Source of the DNA: Arabidopsis thaliana
Taxonomy: Eukaryota > Streptophyta > Magnoliopsida > Brassicales > Brassicaceae
Direction: 5' to 3'
DNA length: 64,000 nucleotides
Assembly (NCBI RefSeq): GCF_000001735.4
Contig: NC_003075.7
Location: forward strand, 1,055,001 to 1,119,000
Both the position numbers and the translations under genes were made by a program. Below are positions 11,373-21,305 of the stretch, piece by piece; position 1 is the first letter of the stretch, and each line of letters opens with the position of its first letter. The notes under the pieces are model-generated. The model was given only the letters and a program-made list of their open reading frames with translations. It was not told the DNA's origin and ran no database searches.

Positions 11373-12540
11373 GGTGAAGAGTTTTATTTTATTTTTGTTG
11401 GCTTTGGTTTAGGTATTTGAGTTTGTAAAGAAAATTTATGGAGAGTGTGGAAAAGTCATTTTTTGTATTGGTCAAGGGAAAAGTCGTTTCGGCTTAACCT
11501 ATATTAGAGGTCATGGTAGAGACTCACGAAGATGAATGACGGATCATAAAGGTTTTCAATTTGTAATGTTGTGGTACAACGTGTGTTTGTCTCCGGTGTA
11601 ACTTATCTTGTCTCACATTAATAGAGGCTTTGATTAGAGATGTACAACGTGTATCATCTCATTATGTGTAAGTCACTATTGAGTGAAGCTGATGAGTTAG
11701 TAAACGATAGCCATAACTAAATCTAATTGCAAAAACAATGTGTCACTACTCTGTTTTCCATTGTGTTAAGGTTTGGGATTTAATCATTTGGTATCAAATC
11801 ACGTTTTGGTTTTGATCCGAACCACAATAGTGGTATTAGTACCGCACCTAACTTTCATTCTTTTGTTTTTAGTCAAAACTATTTTGTGGTAGACAAACTT
11901 CCATCTATTATCTTGGTTTTAATTCGGACCACAATTGTACTATCAAGTCTCTATCCGGAAAAAATAATAATTGTTCACCCTCGTGACTACGGCATTCTAT
12001 TTGCACAAGGACAGAGAGTCATGACTAAGTCTTTCTTTTAACTTCCATCAATTGCAAATAATTGTGTCATATTCTGATTCATATAATAAAGGAGCAAGAG
12101 TAACAATCATAGTTGTCTTTTTTAGTTACATTTGTCTACATATACTCTCCGCGACAGAGTCCCAAATGAAGGTCACCAACTTGGTTTCCGTAAACGGAAT
12201 GGTCTTTTGTGCAGCTATACACGCATTGTGGTTTTCGTAAATCTTTCTCCAGATCGTCGAATCTTTGAGACATCCATATCACCAAAAAAAGGGCACAGAT
12301 TTTTCTATAAAAAAAATGTTTGACAAAGCTCTTTACAGTTTCAGGTGTTAGGACAAATACATATTAACGTTTCTCCAATAAGACCTCTTCTCTTGGTATC
12401 TGTAAACAACTCGGTAAGAATGTCTGCGGATCATCATGAGGGTGGATGAGCATGGAGTCAACAGTTTTGTTATGTTCATCATCTCATGGAGACATTACTG
12501 AATAACTGAATAGTAATGTCTTTGTTATGTTCATCTCATG
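11373..12540. promoter_or_regulatory. LECRK-IV.4 upstream region, partly duplicated
   Basis: The region is noncoding. It contains blocks similar to those upstream of LECRK-IV.3, for example TTGCACAAGGACAGAGAGTC near 12001 and a matching stretch near 7595. The short ORFs at 12052-12323 overlap one another in different frames and look random. Confidence 0.5.
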
Positions 12541-12543
12541 GAG

Positions 12544-12567
12544 TCAACAGTTTTGTAGTCATGTTGT
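12544..12567 (+). repeat. Exact copy of 4772-4795
   Basis: Twenty-four bases are identical to 4772-4795 on the far side of the kinase pair. A shorter related piece lies at about 12458-12475, within a local duplication of the GTTATGTTCATC stretch. This may be the start of a third, lost tandem unit. Confidence 0.6.
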
Positions 12568-12964
12568 CTTCTTCGCCGGCACCTGAATTGAGGTTTACTA
12601 TCTGAGAATTTCGTCTCACCAGACATCCCCATTGTTGAATCTGTATCTGCTCCAAATCCAAAACACTCACCAATCACTAAACATATCAAAATACCAAGTA
12701 CATACATATCCATTTCAGACAATGACCTAACATGATAAGAACCCAATTCCACAATGTACAATCATTATTTCATTCCCTAACCCAAATTTGACAACTTTCT
12801 GACAATTCCTATGAGGCAATGCCATAATAGACAAGCAGAGCAAAATCAGACTCATTTTCATCAGAAGAAATAACACTAAAGTTGTCATCTTTAATCTAAT
12901 CAATGATGATCAATCTCCAAATCTTCATAGCAAAAACCACGAATCTCAAGATGGAACACAATTG

Positions 12965-13663
12965 CTATAAAAAGTCTCTGAATTTAATACCTCCCCAAAA
13001 CAATGGCTTGACATCTTCTTCTTCATCATCAAATTCATCACCATAGCCAAACTCAGCATCACCTCTGTAACCAGGCTCACTCCCATACCCAGATTCATTC
13101 CCCATTGGATCAACTCCATTAGCAAATCCAAATCCACCAGAAGCTTCCTTCTCTCCACCAGAATCTCGCCGCTCTCTCCGTGAATTCCTCGCCGCCTCAC
13201 TCACATCAGAAGCCCAATTCGCTTCACCAAAAAGCTCTCCACTTGAATCTGTACCAACAGCGAAAGGCAAATCCGAACAAGTCCCATGAGCACCAATGGA
13301 GCAACATCTCCGAGTCCCACTCCGATCACTACTCCGACCAGACACCGATCTCGAATTACGCCGCCGCCGCTTCCTCGCTACTAACCTGAAACTTCCTCTA
13401 TTGCTGTAATTGGAAGCTGATAATGTCTTCCCTCCATTGTCGTCGTCGGCGAGTGAGAGACGGCTCATAGCTTCGATGGTGAAAGAAGTGGATCGATCGG
13501 AGAAGCAAGGGCGTTTGGGAGTAAAGGAGTGAAACCCATTGGTCTGCGGTGGTTGGTCAGATGAGTCTAGGGTTTTGGAGCGGTGAAATGGTCGCCATGA
13601 GAGAAGCTGTGAAGTGCATGATTCAATAGAGCTTCGTGATGACTCTAGATGTTTCGGAGACAT
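12965..13663 (-). CDS. Hypothetical protein, Ser/Arg-rich with acidic tail
   Basis: Single-exon gene of about 232 aa from the Met at 13663 (MSPKHLESSRSSIESC); an in-frame Met at 13678 would add five residues. I recognise no domain. The N-terminal third is Ser-rich with CTSQLLSWRPF. A basic cluster RKRRRRNSRS in the middle looks like a nuclear localisation signal. A Gly/Ser/Glu region with YGSEPGYRGDAEFGYGDEF follows, and the protein ends DVKPLFWGGIKFRDFL. The aromatic C-terminus and the SWRPF motif look like short interaction motifs. The gene is divergent from SR34b across a promoter with two G-boxes. It corresponds by position to AT4G02425. Function is unknown. Confidence 0.7.
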   Translation of the reverse strand: MSPKHLESSRSSIESCTSQLLSWRPFHRSKTLDSSDQPPQTNGFHSFTPKRPCFSDRSTSFTIEAMSRLSLADDDNGGKTLSASNYSNRGSFRLVARKRRRRNSRSVSGRSSDRSGTRRCCSIGAHGTCSDLPFAVGTDSSGELFGEANWASDVSEAARNSRRERRDSGGEKEASGGFGFANGVDPMGNESGYGSEPGYRGDAEFGYGDEFDDEEEDVKPLFWGGIKFRDFL

Positions 13664-13912
13664 TGTTAAAGGTAACAACTTTCCAGATCACAAAAAGCGA
13701 AAATGAAAAAAGAAAAATCCTTTTGAGTGAATCTGAAATTGGGAATGGATCTGTGTTGTTTTCAAGTTCTTTGAGAATATCGAGTAGTGAAGATTTGGAG
13801 TTGTTCTTTTGGGTTTAAGAGCTTTTGATTGAAGATTACGATTTGTTGCAAAACGGGTCAAATGTATTTTATACGGTCAAGACACAATGTATTTTAATAC
13901 GTACCCGGTCGG

Positions 13913-13929
13913 TCACGTGACTCACGTGA
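13913..13929. promoter_or_regulatory. Paired G-box (TCACGTGA x2) in a divergent promoter
   Basis: Two identical 8-bp palindromes TCACGTGA occur at 13913-13920 and 13922-13929, one base apart, between the hypothetical gene and SR34b. CACGTG is the established core bound by plant bZIP and bHLH factors. Use by either gene is inferred. Confidence 0.6.
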
Positions 13930-14185
13930 TGATCTCTATGGTATTCGAAAGCCCTAGTCAGATTTCAATTTTCGCCTTTCTTCTTCTCTTCCATCGGAAT
14001 TTTCTCTCAGGTGATCGGAATCGTTACTGGAATTTTAGTTCATATATAGACGATCAATCAAACCTCTTTAGTTTTCCTTAGGTTAATCGTTATCCAATGA
14101 GTTTTTTTTGTGTGTGATCGCTTCTTTGTTTCGATCTATTGACGTTTCGAATCTCAATTTTGATTTTGGTATAGGAAAGAAATAA

Positions 14186-16932
14186 ATGAGCAGCCGTTCG
14201 AGTAGAACGATTTACGTCGGGAACCTTCCCGGCGATATCCGTGAAAGAGAAGTTGAAGACTTGTTCAGTAAGGTAAATTACTCGTTTCTCCTAATTTAAG
14301 AACTCAGAACTCAGGATCGAATTTTGTGTTATGTGATGAATATGTCTTTACAAGATTTGCATGTGAAAGAAATTGAATGCATCTTCGGAATTGTTGGATT
14401 CTGATTTTATTTGGAAGAAGTTTCCTTAAGAATTGTTCTTCCTTATTTTTTTTGAAGTATGGACCTGTTGTTCAAATCGATTTGAAGATTCCGCCGAGGC
14501 CTCCAGGCTATGCATTCGTCGAGGTCAGATTTTTTATGCAACCACATGTTTTATAAAGGCTTGTTGTTGATTTTACAGTTAGGCTCTTCGTTGTTGTTGA
14601 GTGTTCATGAGTTTTCAAATGTTGGGAGATACTACCACTAATGTTTTGTGATATATGTGATTTAGTTTGAGGATGCTCGTGATGCTGATGATGCAATTTA
14701 TGGCCGTGATGGTTATGACTTTGATGGGCATCATTTACGGGTTTGTTAATCATCAAATTTCAGAATTTTTACACAAACTTTGTATTGTTGACTGGTAGCC
14801 AAACATAATTTATGTGTGTTGGCCATTGCAGGTGGAACTAGCTCATGGTGGGAGGCGTTCATCACATGATGCACGCGGTAGTTATAGTGGTCGTGGTCGT
14901 GGCGGTCGTGGTGGTGGTGACGGTGGTGGTCGTGAACGTGGACCATCTAGGAGATCAGAGTACCGCGGTACATATGATATGTTTAGCTTTAGTGTATTCA
15001 TAAGTTTTAGGAGAAATCACTAAATTAAGATTTTCCACTATACAGTTGTAGTGTCAGGTTTGCCTTCATCTGCGTCCTGGCAAGACCTCAAGGTGATTAC
15101 ACAGTTGTGGACAGATTCCTCATTGTCGTTCCTATATTTTCTACGATTTCTGAATGTTGACATATCACTTTGTTTTGAAGGATCACATGCGTAAAGGAGG
15201 AGAAGTTTGTTTTTCTCAAGTGTTTCGTGATGGTAGAGGTAAATCCTCATGTCTTACCCAAGAATAGAGATGTGTCTAAAGCTGTTTGGGTTTTCTGCCT
15301 TTAAATCCTGTTTTAACTAGTCTGTGCATGCTTTAAAAAATCTATATCGTGGACTATTTATTTACAGGTACAACTGGAATTGTAGATTATACCAGCTACG
15401 AGGACATGAAATATGCGGTGAGATGTTTTTCTTCCTCTTCATATTATTTGATTTTCTGTGTGGGACTGTGGCTGAGAATGTGTTCATCCTTGATTACTCA
15501 TGATTATATTCTTTATTTTGTCCAGATAAAAAAAGCTCGATGACACAGAGTTTCGGAATGCGTTTTCTCATGAATATGTTCGGGTATGTTAAAGACAAGA
15601 ATTCTGAGAGCTGCATTCGTTTTTATTGCACTTAACATTTCCCTATGTCATTACAGGTTAGAGAATATGATTCAAGGAGGGATTCGAGGAGCCCCAGCCG
15701 TGGAAGATCCTATTCTAAGAGCCGCAGCCGTGGACGGAGTCCCAGCCGTAGTCGTAGCCGCAGCAGAAGCAGGAGCAAGAGCAGAAGTCCAAAGGCTAAA
15801 TCTTTGCGTAGATCGCCTGCAAAATCTACATCGAGATCTCCTCGCTCTCGCTCCCGCTCTAAGTCGAGGTCACTGTCTCCACGAGGGTATGCTTCATTTC
15901 TTCTATAATGTTTATGCTAAAATATCCAACATAAAACATAACATAGGCTCTATTTAGCTCTTCCCTTGAAGTTTGGTGACATCACATTAAAAGATGTCAC
16001 TGGGATGACTCCGAGTTGTTGATTGAGAATGATGATTGCTTCTAGTTAAGGGTACACGATTTATTTCCTTTGAAAGTCTGGTCTTTTATAATTATAGTGT
16101 TGAGAATGGTTTTGTTTCTTAGATATGGATATACATACAATCAACTAAAATATGGGAAATAGTATCTGGATCATGGATGTCTTGGTTGGTTGTACACAAC
16201 TGTTTCGTCTCAGAGGTATATGCTCTTTCTTAGATGGGCAAGTTCGTTTTCTGATAATATCCATTGCTGCTAGATGGGTAACAGTGGAGAGACATTGGAT
16301 CGCATTGATATAGTGTCATCAAAATGGACCCATCGAGCTAGGACAGATATTTTCATTACCTGCTAATCGACAAGCGATCTGGATTCTCATGGAACCGATG
16401 CTGTTCTGGACACAGGGTTTGATAGAATTAGATTTGCTTTGATATTCTCCATCTCTACCATCTGTTTTAACGAAAAGCAGGCTTGTGTTGGTTTGATTTT
16501 CTGCTAGAAATAGTCTGAAGATATGTTTTTTTCTTTTTTGCTTCTTGTGATTGTGTTTTGATGTCTGACATGGAATGAGGCATCAAGGGTCTTGGTGAAA
16601 CAGCTATTAAACACGGAAATATTGGATTTTTAAAACTGGATTTGTTTCTCGGACTTTTGCAGATCTCGTTCAAGGTCAAGATCTCCTCTACCCTCTCTAA
16701 GTCATCTATCTCTAATACACTTTTTACTCCGCTATACTATCAGCACAATATTTTCGGTTTTCAATCCATACTATCCAAAAGACATGATCTATGTCTAGCT
16801 AATTACATTCTCATCATCTGGATTGAATTGTGTGTGTTGCAGGTTCAGAAGGAAGCAAGTAAGAGCCCTAGCAAGCAGCTGAGCCCTATCCGTGGTAGGA
16901 GCAAGAGCAGAAGCAGGAGTCCATCTCGGTAA
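14186..16932 (+). CDS. SR34B: SR-family splicing factor SR34b, with splice lesions
   Basis: SR34/SF2-type splicing regulator, nuclear. Exons: 14186-14272, 14458-14523, 14666-14740, 14832-14967, 15046-15092, 15181-15238, 15368-15417, 15536-15583, 15657-15886, 16663-16696, 16843-16932. RRM1 carries [13 protein letters not shown] (RNP2) and GYAFVEF (RNP1). A Gly/Arg hinge follows, then the pseudo-RRM with SWQDLKDHM, then an RS domain. There are two oddities. First, exon 8 has a 7-A run after its natural acceptor (15525) that breaks the frame (IKKAR-stop); only the AG at 15534-15535 restores it, dropping about three residues. Second, the donor after exon 10 reads CTAAGT instead of GTAAGT at 16697. 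Exon 10 ([11 protein letters not shown]) therefore probably cannot be spliced normally to [11 protein letters not shown]. Skipping exon 10 changes frame and ends soon after. The real C-terminus is uncertain. It matches AT4G02430. Confidence 0.85.
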
Positions 16933-17554
16933 TGCACACTCTTTTTAACTTGCTTGGAACATTCTCACTCTTTCTCTGAATCTCTTTCCAACTGTTTTAC
17001 AGGTAAAGAAACATCTCATATCAGGTAAAAAGCTGGGTCTGTTGGAAGATTCTCATAAAGATGATCTCTCTTATGTATGAGAAGTTGAAAAACTAGTTGT
17101 GTATTTCATTCTTATTAGCTTGGGTTTGCACATGGGAATGATATATACTCAGTCATCATCAGTTTATGAGCTAAGCTCAGCTGATTTATATGACTTGCTA
17201 ATATAGTTAGTGCTTAAAACGAACTATCAAAAATTACTGTCGAATACCAAACTTAATTCAAAAGCTCACAATTCGATATTAAAATTTTGAAAACGTTCAC
17301 AATAAATGAACCTAAAAAGACATGTGCATTGAACTCATTTTGATACCCGGACCCTTTACATTTTAGTTCAGTCCGTACGATGTCATTTTCGAGAGCTGTT
17401 GCGCATTACTTACTTGCCTTTGTGTGGGTGTTAGTGAATCTGTGACCCACCTTAAGAACAGTTAAGACTATTCCCGGTTTACGCGTACCGGACCCATAAC
17501 AGTATAAGTGAATTTGGATAAGAAAGGAGCCGCCTAGAGAGAAGAAGGCGATCC
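16933..17554. other. SR34b 3' region and EID1 promoter
   Basis: The first 200 bp look like SR34b 3' UTR, with a possible further intron (GTAATG after 16928, acceptor near 17002). The rest is the EID1 promoter and 5' UTR. No other gene is visible. Confidence 0.5.
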
Positions 17555-18565
17555 ATGGCGGAATCTGTCTTCTCTTGTATACCAGAAGACGTAGTCTTCA
17601 ACATCTTCTTCAAGCTCCAAGATGATCCAAGAAACTGGGCTCGTCTCGCTTGCGTCTGCACCAAATTCTCCTCAATTGTTCGAAACGTTTGTTGTAAAAC
17701 TCAGTGCTACTCCGCTATCCCCACCGTCATCTCCGATCTCCTCCCTCTTCCTCCCTCCGCCGCCGCATCCGCTTCTTCATCCACCGCGGCGGATTCGTCT
17801 CTTACTCCTCCCGGTGGTTGGGCTTCTTTATACAAACTCGCTGTTTGTTGTCCTGGTCTCTTCCACGCTGGAATTCTCCTCGAAAACTCCGATTTCGGTT
17901 TAGAACGTGAGCTAGGTCCCGATCAAAACCTCGATCCGAAACCTACTACGACGGATCTAGCTCTTAACGACGAAGAAGTTTCGAAACCAGTTGGATCTGG
18001 TTTAGAAACGACTTCGTTTTGGTCTCTATATGATGATCTCTACACAGATACTATTCCCGCTCCTCCTCCCGAAGATTCAATCGACGATCAAGAAGAAGAA
18101 ATCGAAACGAGTGAGATCAGACCTGGACGAGATCTTCCGGTAAGGAAACGAAGGAAGATTTGTCGATCTCTAGGATCTCATTTAGCTTCCGGTGGCTGGA
18201 ACCTTAGCCGTGAACAAGGCAACAAGCTTCTCGCGAGTAGATTCCGAGGTGATTGTCTCTACATTTGCAATTGGCCTGGGTGTATTCACGTAGAAGAGAA
18301 ACGAAATTACATGTTGTTTAGAGGAGTCTTCAAGGATTTCAAAAGGTCTAGAGTTTGGAGAACGATAAACGACGGTAATCGGAGTAAGACCTCGGGTTTG
18401 AAATGCGCGTTTTGTTTGTGCGATGAGACTTGGGATTTGCATTCATCGTTTTGTTTGAGAAGAGTGTTTGGGTTTCATGATGATGGTGAACCAGTTGTGA
18501 GAGCTTATGTTTGTGAGAATGGTCATGTCTCTGGTGCTTGGACTGCTTTACCTCTCTACACTTGA
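17555..18565 (+). CDS. EID1: F-box protein EID1, phytochrome A signalling
   Basis: Intronless gene of 336 aa. The F-box is at the N-terminus (about residues 3-45): SCIPEDVVFNIFFKLQDD followed by NWARLACVCTKFSSIV, which should bind the SKP1-like subunit of an SCF ubiquitin ligase. The middle has Ala/Ser/Pro-rich and acidic segments (DQEEEIETSE) followed by a basic patch VRKRRKICR. The C-terminal half is rich in Cys and Trp, with CNWPGCIHVEEKRNYMLF and GLKCAFCLCDETWDLHSSFC. In Arabidopsis EID1 (AT4G02440) is a nuclear negative regulator of phytochrome A signalling under far-red light, thought to target activated signalling components for degradation. Length and sequence fit the known gene. Confidence 0.95.
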   Translation: MAESVFSCIPEDVVFNIFFKLQDDPRNWARLACVCTKFSSIVRNVCCKTQCYSAIPTVISDLLPLPPSAAASASSSTAADSSLTPPGGWASLYKLAVCCPGLFHAGILLENSDFGLERELGPDQNLDPKPTTTDLALNDEEVSKPVGSGLETTSFWSLYDDLYTDTIPAPPPEDSIDDQEEEIETSEIRPGRDLPVRKRRKICRSLGSHLASGGWNLSREQGNKLLASRFRGDCLYICNWPGCIHVEEKRNYMLFRGVFKDFKRSRVWRTINDGNRSKTSGLKCAFCLCDETWDLHSSFCLRRVFGFHDDGEPVVRAYVCENGHVSGAWTALPLYT

Positions 18566-18986
18566 TAGCTCACTAGAGAGGACAGGTCTTTCATTCTTCT
18601 TCCACGGTCTCAAGTCTCAATCTTGTTTGATGTATTTGTAGGAATAGTGTCATTGTGTTTCAAATTCTGGTTAATGTTTAAGTAATGGTTGAAGAAAATT
18701 GGCTCAACATATTGTGGTTGTTTTGTTTCAATGTTGACAACATATTAGACTTCGATTCAAATGCATAAACTCTTACGTCAAAGCCAAAAATTTCAAGTCC
18801 AAGAACATTTGGAAACAATATAACCCAAAACAAAAGGTAGAAGAAACTTAAACCAAGATCAAATCCATAGAAAGAAAACAGAGTACCAACAACATTCATA
18901 TAAAAGAGGAAGTAATTCAGAGGGTTTCATAAACCTGAAAAGCTAATAATACCATATGGTTTTTCATCATCTCTAGAACAGAGTCT
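18566..18986. other. Convergent 3' flanks of EID1 and P23-1
   Basis: These are 3' untranslated regions on both sides; no gene is visible. Confidence 0.6.
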
Positions 18987-20765
18987 TCACTTGTCTTCCT
19001 TAACAGATGTTGTTTCTTCTGCCGCTGGTGCCTTCTCTGTCGCAAGACCTTCCTCCTTAACGGCATCATCCTTCTTGTCTCCTGATTTTGCTGTCTCTTC
19101 TGCAATTTACAGAAAATGTTTCATTACTTCAAAATTCTGCATTTTGTTGAGGAACAAAGAAACACAAAAATCTGCAAAATGTTTCCTAAGACAGAGTACT
19201 TGGCATATCATATGGAATATGAGATACTTCAATAACAAAGTCAATCAACTCTGGCGAAATGCTTTCATTTCAAGGAGGCTGTGACCAAACATAAACGAGA
19301 AAGATCTTCAAAAGTATTACCTTCATCATCACTGTCTTCAAACTCTTCCATGCCTCCCATACCACCCATGCCTCCCATTCCACCCATGCCTCCCATTCCA
19401 CCGAGCCCTTCGAGTCCGCCCATTCCACCCATTCCACCCATTCCACCCATTAATTTCTGCACGAAGCAAGGATCAAGTATGAGGTCATTTCTCAGAGCTA
19501 GGTATATCTGAAGCACAAAATGAAGGACAATCAAAAGTTAGAAACAAACCGAGAAATCCATTCCTTCCATTCCTCCCATTCCACCCATTCCTCCCATTCC
19601 ACCCATTCCTCCCATGCCGCCCATGCCTCCCATTCCTCCCATTCCTTCCATTCCTGCCATATCCATATCTGCGGCACCTAAACATAACATAGAAAACAAA
19701 TAAGTTAACACATCCTGAACTTTATATAAAGTGCAGAGAGTGTACACAAGAACAGATAATATAAGCGTTAAGATGAATGCTAACCAGCACTGCCTTCATC
19801 GTCCTCATCAACCCACTTGTCCCAATCAACCTTGACATAGTGTGGGGGCTTCTTCACACGGAGTAGCTTATTCCACCTTTCCGGCTCTGCTTTCTCAATT
19901 ATGCAGAATATGCTTCTCTCTCCAATGTTGATTTTGCTTTCCTAAAAGGGAAAAAGGTTAAAAGATTTAAGAACTAAACAGGTAACAAATGAAACAATAA
20001 GACCAAGTCAGCCTACAAATTCTCACCTCAACATTGACTTTATCGGCAAGTTCCAGTTTGAGCTCATAAACGTGGTTTTCTGGACCAACTTTCGCAGAGA
20101 AATCAAAGACTCCTTCTGGGTCTAGGTTAACCTTGGTATCCTTAGTATCAGCTAATACTACAGTGAGGAAAATCTTCTCGGTAGTCTCAGCCCACTTCAC
20201 TTCAGGATGACGACTGTAAAATACATGAAAAGCAATCACCTTTTAGACCAAAAACATAACAAAAGAGAAACACCCAAATGTGTATACAAAACCTAAGACA
20301 CGAAACTGTCACTTGATTCTACACTGAAAACTGAAACTTCATTAACAGAAATATGTCTTCAATCACATTACTATCACAAACATAAACCCTAAACCCTAAA
20401 TCCAACTGCTCTAAGATTCAGGTCTAAACAAGAAGAGATTGATGCAGATATATTCAGAAACAATTGCTGGCTATAATGTACAGAGAAATTCCGGTACCCA
20501 ACACAATAAACCCTAACCCCAATTTAAAACCCTAAAATTTTTTTCAGCAGTCATCAGGAATCCAATGAAAGCGTAGCACTAAATCAACCGATTGAAAAAA
20601 GAAACCAAGATTCCCAGAGAAACCCATGAGTAAAAATGAAAAATTGAAGTGAACAAAGCAACAAAAGCACGAAATGAATCTGAGAAGCACGATTTATCGA
20701 AGGGAAGAGTTTAGGTAAAGATCCCTAGAGAGAAGAGAAAAAGGATTTCTTATTTGTTACCTCAT
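18987..20765 (-). CDS. P23-1: HSP90 co-chaperone p23-1
   Basis: Six exons on the minus strand: 20765-20761, 20213-20027, 19941-19785, 19677-19550, 19456-19321, 19099-18987, for 241 aa. The first coding exon is only 5 nt (ATGAG), completed as MSRHPEVKW. The CS domain (about residues 1-105) has VKWAETTEKIFLTV, the CS core and NKLLRVKKPPHYVKVDWDKW; p23 uses this fold to stabilise the ATP-bound HSP90 dimer in the cytosol. After an acidic linker comes a long GGM-repeat region (residues about 125-200) encoded by two exons, then an acidic/Lys tail. The GGM region is the feature that separates this plant paralogue from shorter p23 proteins. Intron 1 holds a telo-box-like AAACCCTAAACCCTAAA at 20384-20400. 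It matches AT4G02450. Confidence 0.95.
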
Positions 20766-21305
20766 GTTTACTGGAAAACTGTTGAAGGAGAACCCTAGAG
20801 AGAAGAGGAAACACGAACGGTGACGCAAAGATTAGGATTTTTTTTTTACTTGGCTTGATCGAGAGAGAAAGACTTCTCCTTTAGTAGCTCCACATAGTTT
20901 GTGTTTATAGGGCTCGGAGCATTTATCCTCTACAAGCTAGTGTATCGTAGTTAGGTGGGTCACGAAGAATCAAACGGTGACGTTTACTGCGTTTTAGATG
21001 GAAGGATTTCATTTTAGGGTTTAAGACTTTTAAGTGGACTGTTCTCTTCTGATTCTGAAGCATCTCTCTTTTCTTTTTCTTTTTTTAGCCAAAATTTGAG
21101 ATAATTTTTGAAATCAATGGAAAACCACAACTGTTAATTTGTTTTTTCACGAGAAGTAATCAAAGGAAAATGAAATTACCTGTTGTGACCAAAAAGATCA
21201 TATAGACTAAGACAATTTACATTTACGATTGTAGTTATAACCGAGTGTTCCTCAATGTTAATCTTAAGGATTCTCACATCTAAATACGTTAAGACTTTTG
21301 AGTGT
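20766..21305. promoter_or_regulatory. P23-1 promoter and 5' UTR; PMS1 3' flank
   Basis: This holds the P23-1 5' UTR and promoter in the first part and the PMS1 3' UTR in the last 150-200 bp. No further gene is visible. Confidence 0.55.

Noticed and set aside
12052..12323. Overlapping short ORFs upstream of LECRK-IV.4
   Set aside because: Two frames overlap with no domain; the region matches duplicated promoter sequence.
14508..14946. His-rich minus-strand ORFs opposite SR34b
   Set aside because: They come from GAT/GGT-rich codons of RRM1 and the Gly hinge read backwards, across real introns.
19281..19511. Plus-strand Pro-rich ORF opposite P23-1
   Set aside because: It is the antisense of GGM repeats; no start context or domain.
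20384..20400. AAACCCTAAACCCTAAA as a telomere-like repeat
   Set aside because: Only two units, inside intron 1 of P23-1. This is a telo-box-like motif common near 5' ends of plant genes, not an interstitial telomere.
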